64,000 bases of DNA from Mycobacterium sp. 1245111.1 (GTDB taxonomy: Bacteria > Actinomycetota > Actinomycetes > Mycobacteriales > Mycobacteriaceae). How positions within the stretch are numbered: position 1 is the first letter of the stretch; every line of letters begins with the position of its first letter. This document shows, one piece after another, positions 62,446 through 64,000 of the stretch. Both the position numbers and the translations under genes were made by a program. The DNA is taken from assembly GCF_001673405.1 (NCBI RefSeq), contig NZ_LZLV01000017.1, forward strand, positions 26,667 to 90,666, read 5' to 3'. The notes under the pieces were generated by a model that saw only the letters and a list, made by a program, of their open reading frames with translations, was not told where the DNA came from and made no database searches.

Positions 62446-62892
62446 GTGAAGGGGTTTTCGATTTTCAGGGTGCTGGAGCGGACGTGGATTCCGCTCGTGA
62501 TTGCGATGGTGGTGGGGCTCGGCGGTTTCACCGTGTTCCGCATCCACGGTCTCTTCGGCTCCGAGAAGCGTCCCTCGTACTCCGACAGCGCGACCGACGA
62601 CAGCAAGCCGTTCAATCCGAAGCGGATCACCTACGAGGTGTTCGGCCCGCCGGGGACCACCGCCGACATCAGCTACTTCGACACCAACGCCGACCCGCAG
62701 CATGTGGACAACGCGCAGCTGCCCTGGACACTCAACATGACGACGAAAGCCGCGTCTGTCGTGGGAAACATCGTGGCGCAAGGCAACAGCAACACCCTGG
62801 GCTGCCGGATCATCATCGATGACGTGGTCAAGGCCGAGCGGATTTCGCACGAGGTGAACGCCTTTACCTATTGCGTTCTCAAGGGCGCATGA
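62446..62892 (+). CDS. mmpS: MmpS family transport accessory membrane protein, second copy
   Basis: Predicted 148-residue MmpS. A TM helix ([18 protein letters not shown]) is followed by [17 protein letters not shown] and a periplasmic part with [22 protein letters not shown] and a late YCVLKGA. It is similar to the MmpS at 15310-15741 throughout. GTG 62446 was chosen; the frame is open to a TTG at 62413, and AGGA lies 12 bp upstream. Its stop overlaps the mmpL ATG (ATGA). Confidence 0.88.
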   Translation: MKGFSIFRVLERTWIPLVIAMVVGLGGFTVFRIHGLFGSEKRPSYSDSATDDSKPFNPKRITYEVFGPPGTTADISYFDTNADPQHVDNAQLPWTLNMTTKAASVVGNIVAQGNSNTLGCRIIIDDVVKAERISHEVNAFTYCVLKGA

Positions 62893-64000
62893 CCAGCCAT
62901 CAGACGAACGTCGCGGACACCCAACCGCCACGGGCCCCGCGACTGATCCGTCGGTTCGCGGTGCCGATCATCCTCGCGTGGATCGGTCTGATCGTCCTGA
63001 TGACCGTGGCCGTGCCGCCGCTGGAGAAAGTCGCCGAAGAACGCCAGGTTTCCTTGAGCCCCAAGGATGCGCCGTCGGTGCAGGCGATGGAGGAGACCGG
63101 CAAGAAGTTCAAGGAGTCCGACTCTGACAACTTCGCGATGCTGGTGATCGAGGGTAACGACAAGCTCGGCGACGACGCCCACCGCTACTACGACAGCATC
63201 ATCAAGCAACTTCGGGCCGACCCGACGCACATCCAGCACGTACAGGACTTCTGGGGCGATCCGCTTACCGCACCGGGCGCCCAAAGCCCGGACGGCAAAG
63301 CGGTATACGTCCAACTCAACCTTGCCGGCAACCAGGGCACGACGCTCGCGGAGCAGTCGATCGAGGCGGTCCGCAAAATCGTCGACCGGACGCCACCACC
63401 CAAAGGTGTGACCACTTATGTGACCGGTCCCTCGGCGCTGGTGTCGGACATGCACCACAGCGGCGACAGCACGCTGGTCAAGATCACCATGGTGACGATG
63501 CTGGTGATCTTGACCATGCTGCTGTTGGTGTACCGCTCCGTGTGGACAGTGGTGCTGCTGCTGATGACGGTGTTCATCGAATTAACCGCTGCCAGAGGAA
63601 TAGTCGCGTTTCTCGGCTATCACCAATTGATCGGTCTGTCGACGTTCGCGGTGAACCTGTTGGTATCACTGGGAATTGCCGCGGGCACCGACTACGCGAT
63701 CTTCTTCTTCGGTCGCTATCAAGAGGCGCGCCAGCACGGTGAGACTCGCGAGGCCGCGTTCTATACGACGTACCGCGGCGTTGCCCACGTGGTGCTGGCG
63801 TCGGGTCTGACGATCGCGGGCGCCACCTTCTGCCTGAGCTTCTGCCGGATGCCGTACTTCCAAACCATCGGTGTCCCTTGCGCGGTCGGCATGGTCGTCG
63901 CGGTCGCGGTGGCGTTGACCCTGGTGCCGGCCGTCATCGTGGTCGGCGGTCGCTTCGGTTTGTTCGATCCGCAGCGGCGAATCTCCACGCGTGGCTGGCG
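62889..64000 (+). CDS. mmpL: MmpL (RND family) transporter, N-terminal part; cut by window end
   Basis: N-terminal 370 codons of an MmpL, closely resembling the two at 15738 and 18683: [46 protein letters not shown], and the RND bundle motif [16 protein letters not shown]. The C-terminal half lies beyond 64000. It overlaps mmpS. A TetR gene lies divergently upstream, suggesting efflux regulation. Confidence 0.93.
   Translation, partial: MTSHQTNVADTQPPRAPRLIRRFAVPIILAWIGLIVLMTVAVPPLEKVAEERQVSLSPKDAPSVQAMEETGKKFKESDSDNFAMLVIEGNDKLGDDAHRYYDSIIKQLRADPTHIQHVQDFWGDPLTAPGAQSPDGKAVYVQLNLAGNQGTTLAEQSIEAVRKIVDRTPPPKGVTTYVTGPSALVSDMHHSGDSTLVKITMVTMLVILTMLLLVYRSVWTVVLLLMTVFIELTAARGIVAFLGYHQLIGLSTFAVNLLVSLGIAAGTDYAIFFFGRYQEARQHGETREAAFYTTYRGVAHVVLASGLTIAGATFCLSFCRMPYFQTIGVPCAVGMVVAVAVALTLVPAVIVVGGRFGLFDPQRRISTRGW

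Overview
The window is high-GC actinobacterial DNA with mycobacterial signatures: MmpS/MmpL transporters, an LpqH 19-kDa lipoprotein, TcrX/TcrY, LigC beside a LigD-type polymerase domain, DUF732 and DUF4185 proteins, cutinase, WS/DGAT acyltransferases and F420-type oxidoreductases. From about 30.6 to 60 kb the gene content and relative orientations resemble, in mirror image, the M. tuberculosis neighbourhood around lpqH, tcrXY, the pro operon, tyrA, tadA and ligC (recalled, not searched). The glycolipid block at the left, the stressosome and several catabolic genes look like additions relative to that species, so a nontuberculous mycobacterium is most likely.

Layout. 0-23.3 kb: a cell-surface glycolipid island. 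It holds a nucleotide-sugar dehydrogenase (3' end outside the window), two paralogous UGT-like glycosyltransferases, a GMC oxidoreductase, an alpha/beta hydrolase, a Gfo/Idh/MocA oxidoreductase, a TylF-type O-methyltransferase, a DrrABC-type ABC exporter, a sulfotransferase, a WS/DGAT/Pap-like acyltransferase, a DHA2 MFS exporter, an MmpS-MmpL-MmpL export operon and a secreted DUF4185 protein (a family linked to D-arabinan hydrolysis). Together they look like a pathway that builds, oxidises, methylates, sulfates, acylates and exports a glycolipid, in the style of glycopeptidolipid loci.

23.3-28.4 kb: a complete stressosome module, RsbR-RsbS-RsbT-RsbX-RsbU, with a divergent STAS antagonist. 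The RsbU-like protein also carries a C-terminal anti-sigma-type kinase domain. A few kb away, a good SigF-type promoter (GTTT-N16-GGGTA) precedes three small membrane-protein genes, including a tandem pair of 51-residue paralogues.

28.4-43.9 kb: acyl-CoA catabolism and signalling. Acyl-CoA dehydrogenases sit in operons with aminoglycoside-phosphotransferase-like kinases, twice, and a third kinase follows. This resembles the kinase/ACAD logic of 4-hydroxyacyl-CoA catabolism. Here too are tcrX-tcrY, lpqH and a type III alkylsulfatase homologue. A MIRU-like 57-bp element bridges two genes of one of these operons.

43.9-50.5 kb: housekeeping genes: a LapA-type membrane protein, the proXVWZ osmoprotectant ABC operon with a fifth overlapping gene, tyrA, a TadA-associated protein, tadA and tRNA-Ser(CGA). 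50.5-62.2 kb: DUF732 proteins, a WS/DGAT, NUDIX, an LpqH-like lipoprotein, a P450, a Ddn-type protein, ligC and a PolDom gene in an extremely tight head-to-head pair, cutinase, a phytanoyl-CoA dioxygenase-type protein, a PPOX/F420 protein, a small secreted protein and a TetR regulator. 62.2-64 kb: a second mmpS-mmpL operon, cut by the window end.

All calls come from reading the sequence and from family knowledge. No database search or structure prediction was run.
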